Shown: positions 1 through 9,796, counted from the first letter of the stretch. The stretch: 64,000 nucleotides of DNA from Verrucomicrobiaceae bacterium (GCA_947466075.1 CANIBP010000021.1:25534-89533); one strand, 5' to 3'. Numbers and translations are program-made. The notes: generated by a model from the letters alone, not told the origin.

Positions 1-2
1 TC

Positions 3-2372
3 TTAGTTTGAGTGGAGGAGCGGCGCGGCGGCATCTTGGTTGATTTTTACCGAATCAAACTCAGTCGTGGTGGACGACATAGGATTGCCAGAGCAGACGA
101 AGAGGCCGGCCCGGCCTTTGTCGTCGAAGGCAGCAGTATGTGCCATCAGCGACTCGCCCCAGTTCTGACCATCGGCCGAGGTAAAGATTTGAATCTCCCT
201 GCCTTTTTGAACGAGCTTGAGGTGGATCGGCAAAGTTGCCTTGCCCAGTTCTTTCTTTTTGCCGCCGTCTTGATCGCCGGACTTTTCCCGCCACCGGCAG
301 ACGAGATTGCCTGATGCCTCCACCTGGAGCAGCACATAGCGACTGCATGGCTCGGCGAGCGATTCCCGGATCATCACGCCCGAAGCTGTCGCTGGACGAG
401 TGTCATGGGGATAGGCATTTGGGCCGCCGACGTTCGGGGCCAGACTCGTCAGACGAGCGGATATTTCCACGTCGCCCGTGACGGGCTTGCTGACGAAAAC
501 GCCCTGGTCTTTGACTCGCTGCCAAAACGCAGTCATCGCGTGCCCGCTCCCCGTGAGGGTGAACTTCCCTTCGGCCACAGAAACCGCGCCGGGAATGGGC
601 GGTGTGTTGAGTTCATCGTAGCTCCAGCCGGGAGGCAGCGACGTGGGAGTCACAGTCACCATGCTAGTCTGCCGCACGGTGCCGATAGTCGCGGTAATCG
701 TGCATCTGCCGGGCTGCTTGCCGACGACCATGGCGATTTGCTCGCCGATGCGCCGCACCTCGGCCACAGCCGGATCGCTGCTGTGCCAAACTACTTCGCG
801 CTCGAAAGTGTCACGGGGTGCGATGATTGCATTGAGCGTCGCCCGACCATTGACGGGAAGCGTGAGTGCTTGGTGGTCGAGAGTCACGCTGGTGACGGCG
901 ACCTTTGGTCGGCAGTGGATCGCCTCGTTGAGTTCGATCGTGGAAATCTGAATGCCTTCATTCTCATTGGCGGCCGTCACATTGAGCCGGTAAATGTTCC
1001 ACTTGGCTGGCTTGGCGATGGTGAACTCGCGGCGCGGTGCCTGCTCGGTAAACCCCGGAGCATTTTGCGTATCCAGCGTGGTCCAAGTCACCCCGCCATC
1101 ATTGGACGCAACCAAATCCACCGTGTGCGGTAGGCGCTGTTTGTCCGCAGCAACGACTACATAGGAGGTCACCAAGTATTTCCGGCCATCGGCATGCTGA
1201 TGTTGAATCCAAGTAGAGGGCTTCTTATCCAGCCAGACGCCTTTCTTGTCGCGCTCGCCTGCGCCCGTGATCGTGCCCATGCCCGCGTGAGCGTAATAGA
1301 CGGTATCGAAAGTGAGATCGGCCGGGCGTGCTTTGCCAGCCACCATCAAATCCTCGAGAGCAGTCTCGACCTCGCTCTTCGGCCGTTTTTGATCCAGCAC
1401 CAAATAAGAGTGTCCACGATCCTCCCCTGGCTGCCAGACATTCACCCCAGTCACAGGATCCGCGACGTTGGTCCCACCGCTGACGACCTTATACCAGGGC
1501 GCGGCTCCGCGAATGGCTACGAGACATGAAACAGGATCCCAACTCAAGCGATCACCCGCGAAACCCGTCGAGGCTGAAAGCTTGTAAGCAACGGTCAGCG
1601 GATTGTGTTCGGGCATCTCATAGGTGACGCGGCGACCGGAGCAGGTTGAGCCGCCTTCCCCGTTGAATAGCACGGGCGTCGGCCAGGTGGAGCAGACCAG
1701 CGCGGTGGATGCCGGATCTTGCATGAAGTTAAACTCGCCGTCTTTCGCGTTCCGGCTCGCGTCTGGCGGATATTTCCCGCCCATGACATCAAGCCGCTTT
1801 ACCTTCTTCGCAACGAGCGCGGGACCATCGAGGTGGCTGGCTGCATCGGCGCGGGACTTGAGCAGGTTGGCTATATTGCGCAGTGGACCGACCGCCACAA
1901 TAACAACGCTGCCGTCGGGCTGTTTTGCCAATACCTCACGGTATAAGGTCACCGCATCCGGGTAATCTTTGCTGCTGGGAAAGCGATGCGGAAACTTCGC
2001 TGCGATTTCGCTGGAGTAACCCGGACGAGGAAGCAGTCCGGCGTCTTTAAGTGTGCCCACCGGAATCTCGGAACGGCCAAACCAAGTGTTCACCGCATCA
2101 ATACAAGGCGCGATGAAATCTGATGAAGTACATCCGATGGTGGCCAGTAGCTTAACCTCACCGCGCTCGATCGCCCCGTGCAGAATAAACAGCGCGCCCA
2201 CGTCATCGCAGTCGGCACCCATGTCCGTGTCGAATATGACATTCAGCGGCGGCTGAACGGTCTCACGCACCTTGCCGCTAGGTGCGTTGCCTGCATTAAA
2301 GACGAGGGGTTCCGCTGCGAACATCGCGATCTTGAATAGCAACGTGCAAAAAATAGTCAGGATGGTTTTCAT
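3..2372 (-). CDS. Secreted nucleoside-hydrolase-like multidomain protein
   Basis: 789 aa. A signal peptide (hydrophobic residues 4-19, cleavage near AEP) is followed by an inosine-uridine nucleoside hydrolase-like domain (about 42-350) with the Asp-rich Ca2+/ribose motif DTDMGADCDDVGAL at 48-61 and a late SWDP segment. A discoidin-like beta domain (about 355-485), a bacterial Ig-like Big_2 domain (about 490-580) and a C-terminal concanavalin-like domain (about 590-780) follow. The family cleaves N-glycosidic bonds of nucleosides; the added beta domains suggest carbohydrate or surface binding outside the cytoplasm. The ATG at 2372 gives the signal peptide and the stop lies at 3-5, so the gene is complete. 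Its substrate cannot be read from sequence. It sits 29 bases after the next upstream gene on the same strand and may share its transcript. Confidence 0.8.
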   Translation of the reverse strand: MKTILTIFCTLLFKIAMFAAEPLVFNAGNAPSGKVRETVQPPLNVIFDTDMGADCDDVGALFILHGAIERGEVKLLATIGCTSSDFIAPCIDAVNTWFGRSEIPVGTLKDAGLLPRPGYSSEIAAKFPHRFPSSKDYPDAVTLYREVLAKQPDGSVVIVAVGPLRNIANLLKSRADAASHLDGPALVAKKVKRLDVMGGKYPPDASRNAKDGEFNFMQDPASTALVCSTWPTPVLFNGEGGSTCSGRRVTYEMPEHNPLTVAYKLSASTGFAGDRLSWDPVSCLVAIRGAAPWYKVVSGGTNVADPVTGVNVWQPGEDRGHSYLVLDQKRPKSEVETALEDLMVAGKARPADLTFDTVYYAHAGMGTITGAGERDKKGVWLDKKPSTWIQHQHADGRKYLVTSYVVVAADKQRLPHTVDLVASNDGGVTWTTLDTQNAPGFTEQAPRREFTIAKPAKWNIYRLNVTAANENEGIQISTIELNEAIHCRPKVAVTSVTLDHQALTLPVNGRATLNAIIAPRDTFEREVVWHSSDPAVAEVRRIGEQIAMVVGKQPGRCTITATIGTVRQTSMVTVTPTSLPPGWSYDELNTPPIPGAVSVAEGKFTLTGSGHAMTAFWQRVKDQGVFVSKPVTGDVEISARLTSLAPNVGGPNAYPHDTRPATASGVMIRESLAEPCSRYVLLQVEASGNLVCRWREKSGDQDGGKKKELGKATLPIHLKLVQKGREIQIFTSADGQNWGESLMAHTAAFDDKGRAGLFVCSGNPMSSTTTEFDSVKINQDAAAPLLHSN

Positions 2373-2401
2373 GGCGATAAACCTGATTCTGACGGCCGTG
2401 G

Positions 2402-3040
2402 TTACTTATTCTTCGGCACGCCAAGATCTATACGGGTGATGTTATCGTCGCCAGCACCGTGGATGGTGATGATGGCACCTTCCTTGACCGTGGGCAGAAC
2501 CTTCACGGGGTTGCCGACAAACTCGAAGTCGCCGCCGTCGATGCTTTCATAGACGGGCACATCATCGGCAAATTTGTTCATGTGGAGCTGGTTGCCGTAT
2601 TTCTTGGTGTAGGCCGGGCCGAGGTCTTTGCCGAGCATCAGCAGCCGCTCATTCTTGAACGAGATGGAGGTGCCAGTCGTGCTGCCCTTCCTCGCGCCGA
2701 CTCGGACGAGCGCCTTGTTTCCGCCAACGATGATCCATGTCCCGGCTTCCACCTTGCTCAAGACTTCAGCGGTGCCTGAAGGGATGTAGGAGTTGGAGGC
2801 ATCGTCCCAGCGAACGACCGGGGTCTTCGCAGGAACGTCCTTCCAAACCAAGCCGCTGTAATTGCCTTTGAGCGTCAGCGTGCCGTCCTTGAATGACACG
2901 AACTTGCCATAGCCGGACTTGTCCTTCTGGTCGGCAGTGTCCGCTGCTGGAGCTTGAGCTGCAATGGGTGTCCATGGCATGACGGCCATGCCCAGCATGA
3001 GGGCGAAGGTGATGATGAGATGACGCGATGCGTGTTTCAT
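2402..3040 (-). CDS. Exported hypothetical protein, tandem paralogue A
   Basis: About 212 aa with a signal peptide (hydrophobic stretch after MKHASRH, cleavage near AAQA). I do not recognise the family. It is clearly a paralogue of the next gene upstream (3071-3718): both start MK-ASRH, share PLAAQAP/PIAAQAP, repeat FVSFK-G-L-LKGN twice, and have EAGTWI, LLGKDL, TKKYGNQL, VP-(Y/F)ESIDGGD and a closing TRI-(D/E)-(L/I)GV. The repeated 'function of FVSFKDGTLTLKGN' units suggest a small beta-rich periplasmic domain. The start chosen is the ATG at 3040, matching the paralogue; an ATG three codons upstream (3049) is the alternative. It lies directly downstream of a metal-efflux operon on the same strand, so a role there is possible but not shown. 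Confidence 0.75.
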   Translation of the reverse strand: MKHASRHLIITFALMLGMAVMPWTPIAAQAPAADTADQKDKSGYGKFVSFKDGTLTLKGNYSGLVWKDVPAKTPVVRWDDASNSYIPSGTAEVLSKVEAGTWIIVGGNKALVRVGARKGSTTGTSISFKNERLLMLGKDLGPAYTKKYGNQLHMNKFADDVPVYESIDGGDFEFVGNPVKVLPTVKEGAIITIHGAGDDNITRIDLGVPKNK

Positions 3041-3070
3041 AAGAGGCATGGTGGTTGATACGGAGAGGGG

Positions 3071-3718
3071 TTACTTCTTCACACCGATCTCGATGCGGGT
3101 GAAGAATCCGTCCGACGGCCCGAAATAAACCGTGACCAGAGTTCCTTCCTTGATTTTGGGCAAAGCCACAGCCGGTGTGCCTGCCAGCGTGTAGTCACCG
3201 CCATCAATGCTTTCGAACACGGGGACGTGCTCGGCGAACTTGGGGTATTTGAGCTGGTTGCCGTATTTCTTGGTGAACTCGCTCACGGGCAAGTCTTTGC
3301 CGAGCAAGAGCATCGTGTCGTCCTTGAACGAGACGAAAGTGCCGGTCGTACGGCCCTCTTTTCCAGCGCCCACAACGACGTGGGCTTTGTTTTCGGCCAC
3401 GAAGATCCACGTTCCGGCCTCCACTTTCTCGAGGATCGCTGCGGAGCTGGAGGTTTTATAATTTCGAGCGGGAGCGTCCCAATGAATGACTTTGGTTGGC
3501 TCAGGAATCTTCGCCCAGCCCAAGGCGCCGGCGTTGCCTTTGAGGATCAGCGCGCCGTTCTTGAATGAGACGAACGTGCCCCAGCCAGCGTTGTCCTTCT
3601 GGTCGATCATGTCCGGTATGGGTGCCTGGGCTGCCAAGGGGGTCCACGATGCGGTGCCTAGCAGAGTGACCATGCTGAGCAAGATGCTGCTGAAGATGTG
3701 ACGAGATGCAGTTTTCAT
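3071..3718 (-). CDS. Exported hypothetical protein, tandem paralogue B
   Basis: 215 aa; signal peptide MKTASRH... with cleavage near LAAQA. No known domain recognised. The sequence holds two similar halves around FVSFKNGALILKGN and FVSFKDDTMLLLGKD, and is the paralogue of the gene at 2402-3040, with an intergenic gap of 30 bases. The frame stays open upstream to 3835, but that part reads as non-coding (no signal peptide, basic low-quality composition), so the ATG at 3718 is preferred. The pair is probably a recent tandem duplication: they share the same length, start and C-terminal ESIDGGD block. It follows the RcnA-like gene (3838-5118) by about 120 bases and may be a separate transcription unit. 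Confidence 0.75.
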   Translation of the reverse strand: MKTASRHIFSSILLSMVTLLGTASWTPLAAQAPIPDMIDQKDNAGWGTFVSFKNGALILKGNAGALGWAKIPEPTKVIHWDAPARNYKTSSSAAILEKVEAGTWIFVAENKAHVVVGAGKEGRTTGTFVSFKDDTMLLLGKDLPVSEFTKKYGNQLKYPKFAEHVPVFESIDGGDYTLAGTPAVALPKIKEGTLVTVYFGPSDGFFTRIEIGVKK

Positions 3719-3837
3719 ATTTTGTTGGGTAGATGACTTGAGGGTGGTTGATCTTGAAATCCTGACACTGTTTGAGTTTAATAGGGGTGATTTTGTCGTC
3801 TCCTTCGCCGGGAATACCACGCGAGGGCAACTCACGG

Positions 3838-5118
3838 TTAATGGCTATGCGGGTGAGACAGTCCCTGCCAGCCTTGCCAAGCCATGAACGCTGCCAGCAA
3901 TACGAGTAGCACGCATGAGATGTAAGGCGCGCGGCGCATCCATTCGCCGAAGCCGCTGTAGCGACGCTGTGCATGCTGCACGCTCCATGCGGCGATGACG
4001 CCGACGACGACCATTGTTAAAGCCAGTCCAAAGCTGAATGCGGCGACGAGTGAGAAGCCAAGCGCTACTTTTTTCACCTGAAGACACACCAGCAAGATGG
4101 TGAAGGCCGCAGGACATGGCATGAGACCGCCGGTGATGCCAAATAGCACGATCTGCGGTGTGGTGACAGCGCGATTGGCGAAGCGCTTCGCGATATCCTG
4201 CGCATGCGCACGCTCATGCGCGTCTTGGTATTCGATACCGTCTTTTTCCGGTTCTTCGACGGCTACATCTGCATCCTTAGTGAAGCGCAGCCGATAGGTG
4301 TGAGCGTGATCACTGTGCCCCAAGCTCACGACGGCGAGGAACTCATGCGGCTCCGGCAACTCGCTCGTGGCTTCCCAAAAGGTGTCGCGTGCTTCAAAGA
4401 CGAATTTTTGCGTGCGGCCATCGAGGCGTGCGGTTTCGATGCCGAGTTGTGTGCCTTTCGGCAATGGCACCGTTTCACCCGAAACCTTGCAGGGATAGAT
4501 GCGGAAGCGTGGAGGCACGTTGGTTTCAAAAATGGATACTTCCAGCCAACCGTGACCCGTATCCAGCAACATGCCGCCATGCGGCCCCTGTTTGGCACTG
4601 CGAGTTGGTGCTGCCATGCCTGCGGGAAGGATGAGACCGCTTGGCGTCAGCGTTTCGCCCACAAGCAGTCGCGGTGAATCAGCGTGTGAGTGTGAATGGG
4701 CCTGCCATTGATCAGGCTCATCCGTTTTGGCGGCTGCAGGTGGTGCGGCGTGCTCATGCGCATGAGCTTCGGCGACTTCACGCCGCGTGCGCAGAAACAT
4801 CCACACAGCCAGCGCCAGGATCATCAAAGCTGAGACGAGGTGAAAATACGGCTCTGTGTGGTCCACATTCCACTGCCCACCGTAATACAATGCCAGTCCC
4901 GCGAGTAGCCAGATGAGCAATGAGTGCGAAATGGCTGCCGAGAGACCCAGTAGCACCGCCTGCCACACCGTGCCGCGCACTGCGATGATGAAGGCTGCCA
5001 TCATCGTCTTCGAGTGCCCCGGCTCCAGCCCATGCAAAGCGCCAAGCAAAATAGCCACGGGAATGTAGAGCCACACATGGGCGCTACCGCTTTGAATGAG
5101 CTGTGTGAAATCGGTCAT
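3838..5118 (-). CDS. RcnA/NicO-family nickel-cobalt efflux permease with inserted domain
   Basis: 426 aa inner-membrane protein. The first block (1-115) has three to four membrane segments and the RcnA hallmark GALHGLEPGHSKTMM at about 26-40, whose His, Glu and His residues form the metal path. A second membrane block (about 310-420) has GGLMPCPAAFTILL. Between them lies a soluble insert of about 190 residues, starting with a His-rich stretch (HAHEHAA, HSHSHAD) and then a beta domain with GPHGG, reminiscent of N-terminal domains of heavy-metal RND adaptors. The C-terminus ends HPHSH. The family exports Ni2+/Co2+; the exact metal here is inferred. It is last in the operon with CzcABC-like genes, 8 bases after the small protein gene at 5127-5564. 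Confidence 0.88.
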   Translation of the reverse strand: MTDFTQLIQSGSAHVWLYIPVAILLGALHGLEPGHSKTMMAAFIIAVRGTVWQAVLLGLSAAISHSLLIWLLAGLALYYGGQWNVDHTEPYFHLVSALMILALAVWMFLRTRREVAEAHAHEHAAPPAAAKTDEPDQWQAHSHSHADSPRLLVGETLTPSGLILPAGMAAPTRSAKQGPHGGMLLDTGHGWLEVSIFETNVPPRFRIYPCKVSGETVPLPKGTQLGIETARLDGRTQKFVFEARDTFWEATSELPEPHEFLAVVSLGHSDHAHTYRLRFTKDADVAVEEPEKDGIEYQDAHERAHAQDIAKRFANRAVTTPQIVLFGITGGLMPCPAAFTILLVCLQVKKVALGFSLVAAFSFGLALTMVVVGVIAAWSVQHAQRRYSGFGEWMRRAPYISCVLLVLLAAFMAWQGWQGLSHPHSH

Positions 5119-5126
5119 GATGGTTG

Positions 5127-5564
5127 TTACTTCTTCTCGTCTGCTTTCTTACACTCGCAGACCCACTCAGCCTTTTTGCACTCATCACAGATCGCGGTGT
5201 TGTATTCGAGGCGTGCGGTGATGGCTTTGGCTTTAGCCGAGTCTTTATACTGAAGGATTAGCCACTCGCCGGATTTGACAACAGGAACGACGAATCCTTT
5301 GGCGTCCTTCTCGACGGTGAGTTTGGTGGGCTTGTCGCGCTCACCAGTGGTCGCGGTGAGCGTTTGCTCGGCCATGGCGACGGGTTTCATGTCTTTGTCG
5401 AGCAAGGCAATGTGAAACTTGTCACCTTTGACGGTAACTTCGCCGTGCATGGTCTCATTTTTACTGAATTCGAGGATGCGGCCTTTGTTGGGCCCGAGTT
5501 CGACACCTTCATGAGCGAAGGTGATGGAGGCGATGAGTGAGAGGAGGATGAGTTTGGTTTTCAT
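5127..5564 (-). CDS. Small exported protein of the metal-efflux operon, Cys-rich tail
   Basis: 145 aa with a short signal peptide (MKTKLILLSLIASITFA). The mature part starts HEGVELGPNKGRILEF, like the N-terminal domain of some CzcB-type adaptors and the insert of the neighbouring RcnA-like protein (GPHGG). The tail carries five Cys (CDECKKAEWVCECKK) plus many Lys, plausibly a metal site. Its start overlaps the stop of the czcA-like gene by four bases (5561-5564), indicating translational coupling. I infer a periplasmic metal-binding or adaptor role for the efflux pump; no enzymatic motif is visible. Confidence 0.75.
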   Translation of the reverse strand: MKTKLILLSLIASITFAHEGVELGPNKGRILEFSKNETMHGEVTVKGDKFHIALLDKDMKPVAMAEQTLTATTGERDKPTKLTVEKDAKGFVVPVVKSGEWLILQYKDSAKAKAITARLEYNTAICDECKKAEWVCECKKADEKK

Positions 5565-8500
5565 GGTTTGGGTTGTGTGTGTTGGAGTGCGGCCTTGCGG
5601 CCAAAGAGGTAGAAGACAGCGGGTGTGACCATCAGGTCGAGAAAGGTGCTGCTTACGAGTCCGCCGACGATGACGACGGCGACGGGATGAAGAATTTCTT
5701 TTCCTGGTTGATGCGCAGCGAGCAGGAGCGGTATCAAGGCGATGCCAGCGCTCAGGGCGGTCATCAAAACTGGCACGAGTCGTTCCAGCGTGCCGCGCAG
5801 GATCATCTCGCGCGTGAATTTTTCGCCCTCATGCTTCATGAGGTGAAGGTAATGACTGATCATCATGATGCCGTTGCGAGCTGCCACACCGCCGACAGCG
5901 ATGAAGCCGACGATGGTGGCGATGCTGATGTTATCGATGAGCACCCAGGTCAGCGCGAGGCCGCCCATGAGTGCGAGCGGGATGTTCAGCATCACCTGCA
6001 AGGCCAGCGAGATGCTGTGGAAGTAGCCATAAAGCAACACAGCCACCGCAAGCAGCACGAGGCTGAAGTAGAAGGCGATTCGTTTGGCTGCGGCCTGCTG
6101 CGCTTGGAATTCTCCTTCAAAACGGAGCGAGTAACCTTCAGGCAGCTTCACATTTTCACGCACAGCGGCCTCCCATTGGTTTACGAGTGATTCGAGGTCA
6201 CGGACAGCGGTGTTCGCACCGATGACGATGCGGCGCATGGTGTTTTCGCGATTGATCACGTTTGGGCCTTTGCCTTCACGGATGTCGGCGACGAGTCGTA
6301 ATGGGATGCGCTGGCCGCGATCGGTCTCGATGAGCAGTTCACCCAACTTCTCTGGTGAATCACGCCAGGACTCCGGTAGGCGCATCACAAGATCGACGGT
6401 GCGCTGGCCTTCACGCAGTTCCGCCAGCGTTTTACCGCCGAGTAACGTCGAAACTTGTTCATTGAGCCTTACAGGTTGCACGCCGTATGCGACGGCACGC
6501 TCCCGATTCACTTCAATCTTAATTTGAGGAATGGCCACCTGCGCTTCGAGGTTCACATCGGTCAAACCGGGAATCGTTTTGGCGAGATCACGGACTTGCG
6601 CACCTTTCTCGCGCAACACATCGAGATCAGGGCCAAAAATCTTCACTGCGATCTTGGCTGAGACGCCGCTGAGCATGTGTGAGAGTCGATGACCAATCGG
6701 TTGGCCAACATTGAGAAATGTGCCGGGGATGGCTTTGAGCTTGGTTCGAATATCCGCGAAGACGAGTTCGCGTGAGCGACCTGTCTCCTTAAACTCGACA
6801 TCAAATTCATTCACGCTGACTGGCATGACGTGATCGTCCTTTTCAGCACGTCCCGCGCGGCGCCCCACGCTTTTGACTTCGTCGATGCTTTGCAGCAACC
6901 GCACGCCGACTTCACCGATCTCGTTCGATTGTGCTAGTGAGGTGCCCGGCGCATTCACCAGTGAAATGGTGGCGCTGCCTTCATTGAAGGCGGGCAGGAA
7001 TTCTTTGCCCATCATCGGGTAAAGCATGAGCGAGGCGATGAGAAGCATGCCAGCCAGCGCAATGACGAGCAGTGGTGCACCAAGGGCAAAACGCAGAAAG
7101 GTGTGCTGGACGATGAATTTCATGCCGCGCACGAGAAAACCGTCACCGTGACCTCCTGCGGCCGGTTTGAGTAGCAAGGAACACAAAACGGGGATGACCG
7201 TGAGACTGACGACAAACGATGCCGCCATGCAGGTGATCGTGGCGATGGCGATTGGCGTGAAAAGTCGGCCCTCAATGCCTTCCAGCCCGAAAAGCGGCAT
7301 GAACACCAAGATGATGAGCACCGTGGCATAGAGGATGGAATTGCGCACTTCGCTAGATGCGGCGGTGATGACTTCGAGCGCCGGCTTGGTGGGATTTTCG
7401 CGCAACCGTCTCCAAACATTCTCCACATCGACAATCGCATCATCGACGACCATGCCGATGGCCACCGCGAGGCCACCGAGCGTCATGGAGTTCACGCTGA
7501 TGCCAAAGACTTTGAAAATGATGATCGTCACCGCAAACGAGAGCGGCATGGCCATGAGCGTGATGGCGGTGGTGCGGAAATTCAGCAGGAAGAGCAGCAG
7601 GATGATGGTGACCATGATGGCACCGTCGCGGATGGCTTCTTTGAGATTTCCAATGGCGTGCTCGATGAAGTCGCCCTGACGAAACATGATCTCTGCGGTA
7701 ACTCCAGCCGGCAGAGTGGGCCGCAACTCTTCCAGCGCGGCCTCGATGCTACGAGAGAGCTTCAGCGTATCAAAACCAGGCGCTTTGTCGATGCTGAGCA
7801 CCACGCCCATCGTGCCATTCACACTGGCGTCACCGCGCATCGGTTGCACCGCGTGTTTGACCTCCGCCACATCGCTGATGAGCACCGGACGGTCGCCCAC
7901 GGTCTTGACGATGGTATGCGCGATGTCTTCCAGACGTGTCGTCATGCCGAGATTGCGCACCATGATCTCGCGCGGACCGGCTTGCAGATAACCGCTGGTC
8001 GCATTTCCCGCCGCAAGGCTCACCGCAGTCTCAACCTCTTCAAACGTGACGCCATAAGCCGCCAGACGATGCGGATTCGGCTGCACCTGAATCTGCTTCA
8101 CGCCACCACCGATGGTGAGCACCTCCGCCACACCGCTGATGCTCTGAAGGCGACGCTTGATCGTCCAATCCGCGAGTGTGCGCAGTTCCACCGGCAAAAC
8201 TTTGCCATCCTTGCTGCGCAGACCGACGAGCAAAATTTCACCCATCAGCGACGAAACGGGCGTCATGCCAGGCTTGGCACCTTTCGGCAATGAATTGAGC
8301 ACCGACTGCATGCGCTCCTGCACGAGTTGCCGTGCGCGATAGATGTCCGTGCCCCAGCCGAACTCCGCAAAGACGAGCAAAAGACCGACATCCGAGTTCG
8401 AGCGCAATCGATCCAGGCCGCTGACGCCTTGCACCGCGCTTTCGAGCGGTTGCGTGACCAGCGCCTCCACCTCTTCAGGTGCCAAGCCTGGCGCTTCCGT

Positions 8501-8650
8501 CAAAATCGTGACCGTCGGCTTCGTCATGTCCGGTAAGACCTCCACCGGCAGTTGCGTGAGTGTTTGATAGCCAAACAGCAGCACCAACAAAGCCGCCATC
8601 AAGATGAAGGGCCGGTTGTGCAGTGAGAAGCGGATGAGGTGATTCAGCAT
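5561..8650 (-). CDS. czcA: Heavy-metal RND efflux pump, CzcA/CusA family
   Basis: 1029 aa, the normal length for the inner-membrane RND proton/metal antiporter of tripartite HME pumps. Twelve membrane segments and two large periplasmic loops fit the pattern (first helix at 13-32; porter repeat ending before about 335; helices 2-6 at about 335-530; last helices at about 860-1020). The TM4 motif is GMVVDDAIVDVENVW: it keeps Asp and Glu of HME pumps but lacks the DFG Asp typical of Zn/Co/Ni pumps (an Ala precedes IG), so the cation cannot be assigned from it. The gene overlaps the adaptor gene upstream by seven bases and the next gene by four. The Ni/Co exporter downstream makes divalent metal export likely. 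Confidence 0.92.
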   Translation of the reverse strand: MLNHLIRFSLHNRPFILMAALLVLLFGYQTLTQLPVEVLPDMTKPTVTILTEAPGLAPEEVEALVTQPLESAVQGVSGLDRLRSNSDVGLLLVFAEFGWGTDIYRARQLVQERMQSVLNSLPKGAKPGMTPVSSLMGEILLVGLRSKDGKVLPVELRTLADWTIKRRLQSISGVAEVLTIGGGVKQIQVQPNPHRLAAYGVTFEEVETAVSLAAGNATSGYLQAGPREIMVRNLGMTTRLEDIAHTIVKTVGDRPVLISDVAEVKHAVQPMRGDASVNGTMGVVLSIDKAPGFDTLKLSRSIEAALEELRPTLPAGVTAEIMFRQGDFIEHAIGNLKEAIRDGAIMVTIILLLFLLNFRTTAITLMAMPLSFAVTIIIFKVFGISVNSMTLGGLAVAIGMVVDDAIVDVENVWRRLRENPTKPALEVITAASSEVRNSILYATVLIILVFMPLFGLEGIEGRLFTPIAIATITCMAASFVVSLTVIPVLCSLLLKPAAGGHGDGFLVRGMKFIVQHTFLRFALGAPLLVIALAGMLLIASLMLYPMMGKEFLPAFNEGSATISLVNAPGTSLAQSNEIGEVGVRLLQSIDEVKSVGRRAGRAEKDDHVMPVSVNEFDVEFKETGRSRELVFADIRTKLKAIPGTFLNVGQPIGHRLSHMLSGVSAKIAVKIFGPDLDVLREKGAQVRDLAKTIPGLTDVNLEAQVAIPQIKIEVNRERAVAYGVQPVRLNEQVSTLLGGKTLAELREGQRTVDLVMRLPESWRDSPEKLGELLIETDRGQRIPLRLVADIREGKGPNVINRENTMRRIVIGANTAVRDLESLVNQWEAAVRENVKLPEGYSLRFEGEFQAQQAAAKRIAFYFSLVLLAVAVLLYGYFHSISLALQVMLNIPLALMGGLALTWVLIDNISIATIVGFIAVGGVAARNGIMMISHYLHLMKHEGEKFTREMILRGTLERLVPVLMTALSAGIALIPLLLAAHQPGKEILHPVAVVIVGGLVSSTFLDLMVTPAVFYLFGRKAALQHTQPKP

Positions 8651-9777
8651 GACTGCGCCTCCTTGCGCTTCAGCATCGCTACGATCAGGAGAATCAACAG
8701 AAGGCCGCTGCTCCCTGCGAAAAAGCTCGTCAGCATGTTCCAGCCTGCGGGGCTGCCCGTGTGATCGTGGTCGTTATGATTTTTGTCACGGGCGGCGATT
8801 TGCTCTTTGGTCATTTCGCTGCCGTCTTCGTTGTGAGGATGGCCGTGCGCGGCGTCCATGGCTTCCTTGAGACTGACACTGCCTTTGCCGGCAAAGCCAA
8901 GTGCATAGGCTCCACGTGTGACGACTTCATCACCGGGAAACAGACCTTTGATCACCTCGACAAAGCGATCGTTCTGCGTGCCAAGCACGACACTGGTTTT
9001 CACAAAGGCATTCTTGAGTTGGTAGTCTTTGATGTACACGAAACGCTCCGCCGCATCGCCCTGCACAGCGGCACGCGGGATAGACATCACACTTTCACGT
9101 GTGCTGACGACAATGCTGAACTCCGCCTTCATGCCGGGGCGCAGCAGTTTGTCTGGATTTGGCACATGGAAGGCGGCTTCGATGGTGCCAGTCGTTTCAT
9201 CAGCCACGGCGGCGATGTGGGCGAGTTTGGCCTCGAACACGCGATCCGGCAGCGCATTGAGGCGAATATGAGCTTTGACGCCGGGAGTCAATTTGCCCGC
9301 GAGATGCTGCGGCACGCTGGCTGCGGCTTCGACCGTGCTCAAATCGAGAATTTCGATCAATTCCTGATCCGGCGTGACGGGTTGGCCTTGAGAAAGGTTT
9401 ACTTTGGAAACGGTGCCGCTGATGGGTGCGTTGAGTTTGATCACCGGCGGTGGATCACCGGGTTGGCGGCTTTCAATCCAAGCGACTTCGGCATCGACAT
9501 CGACTTCCTGATGAGGAATGACGAGCACCGAGAACGCTCGACCAGGAATGCGACTGCTGACGATGGCCTTTTTGCCTGGAAGCACCTCAATGTGGCCGAG
9601 CGAGAAGATGGTTTCTTCAAAGGTAGTCTCTTCGGCTTCGGTGAATTCAAGCTGAAGATTCGCCACCGCAGCCTCTTCAAGAATGACGGTGTTTTCCTTT
9701 CGCTTCGGATCAGCGGCGTGCAGTGCGCTGAAAGTGGCGAGTGCCGCAAGGAGCATCTTGACTGGTGATAGTTTCAT
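8644..9777 (-). CDS. czcB: RND periplasmic adaptor, CzcB family, with C-terminal membrane helix
   Basis: 377 aa membrane fusion protein linking the RND pump to its outer-membrane channel. The signal peptide MKLSPVKMLLAALATFSALHA is followed by a beta-barrel/lipoyl core with an N-terminal half (VSSRIPGR, HQEVDVDA) and a returning half (LNAPISGTVSKVNLSQGQ), then the membrane-proximal domain. Unusually, a His-rich segment (HGHPHNEDG, KNHNDHDHTG) and one membrane helix (SGLLLILLIVAMLKRK) end the protein, so it may be anchored at the C-terminus. The ATG at 9777 is chosen because it gives the signal peptide; the longer frame runs into the TolC-like gene and is not coding. The stop overlaps the start of czcA. 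Confidence 0.88.
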   Translation of the reverse strand: MKLSPVKMLLAALATFSALHAADPKRKENTVILEEAAVANLQLEFTEAEETTFEETIFSLGHIEVLPGKKAIVSSRIPGRAFSVLVIPHQEVDVDAEVAWIESRQPGDPPPVIKLNAPISGTVSKVNLSQGQPVTPDQELIEILDLSTVEAAASVPQHLAGKLTPGVKAHIRLNALPDRVFEAKLAHIAAVADETTGTIEAAFHVPNPDKLLRPGMKAEFSIVVSTRESVMSIPRAAVQGDAAERFVYIKDYQLKNAFVKTSVVLGTQNDRFVEVIKGLFPGDEVVTRGAYALGFAGKGSVSLKEAMDAAHGHPHNEDGSEMTKEQIAARDKNHNDHDHTGSPAGWNMLTSFFAGSSGLLLILLIVAMLKRKEAQSC

Positions 9778-9796
9778 AAGGGGGAAATAGAGGAGA

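Noticed and set aside
8761..9768. 335-codon plus-strand frame within czcB
   Set aside because: Shadow of the adaptor gene; low-information composition.
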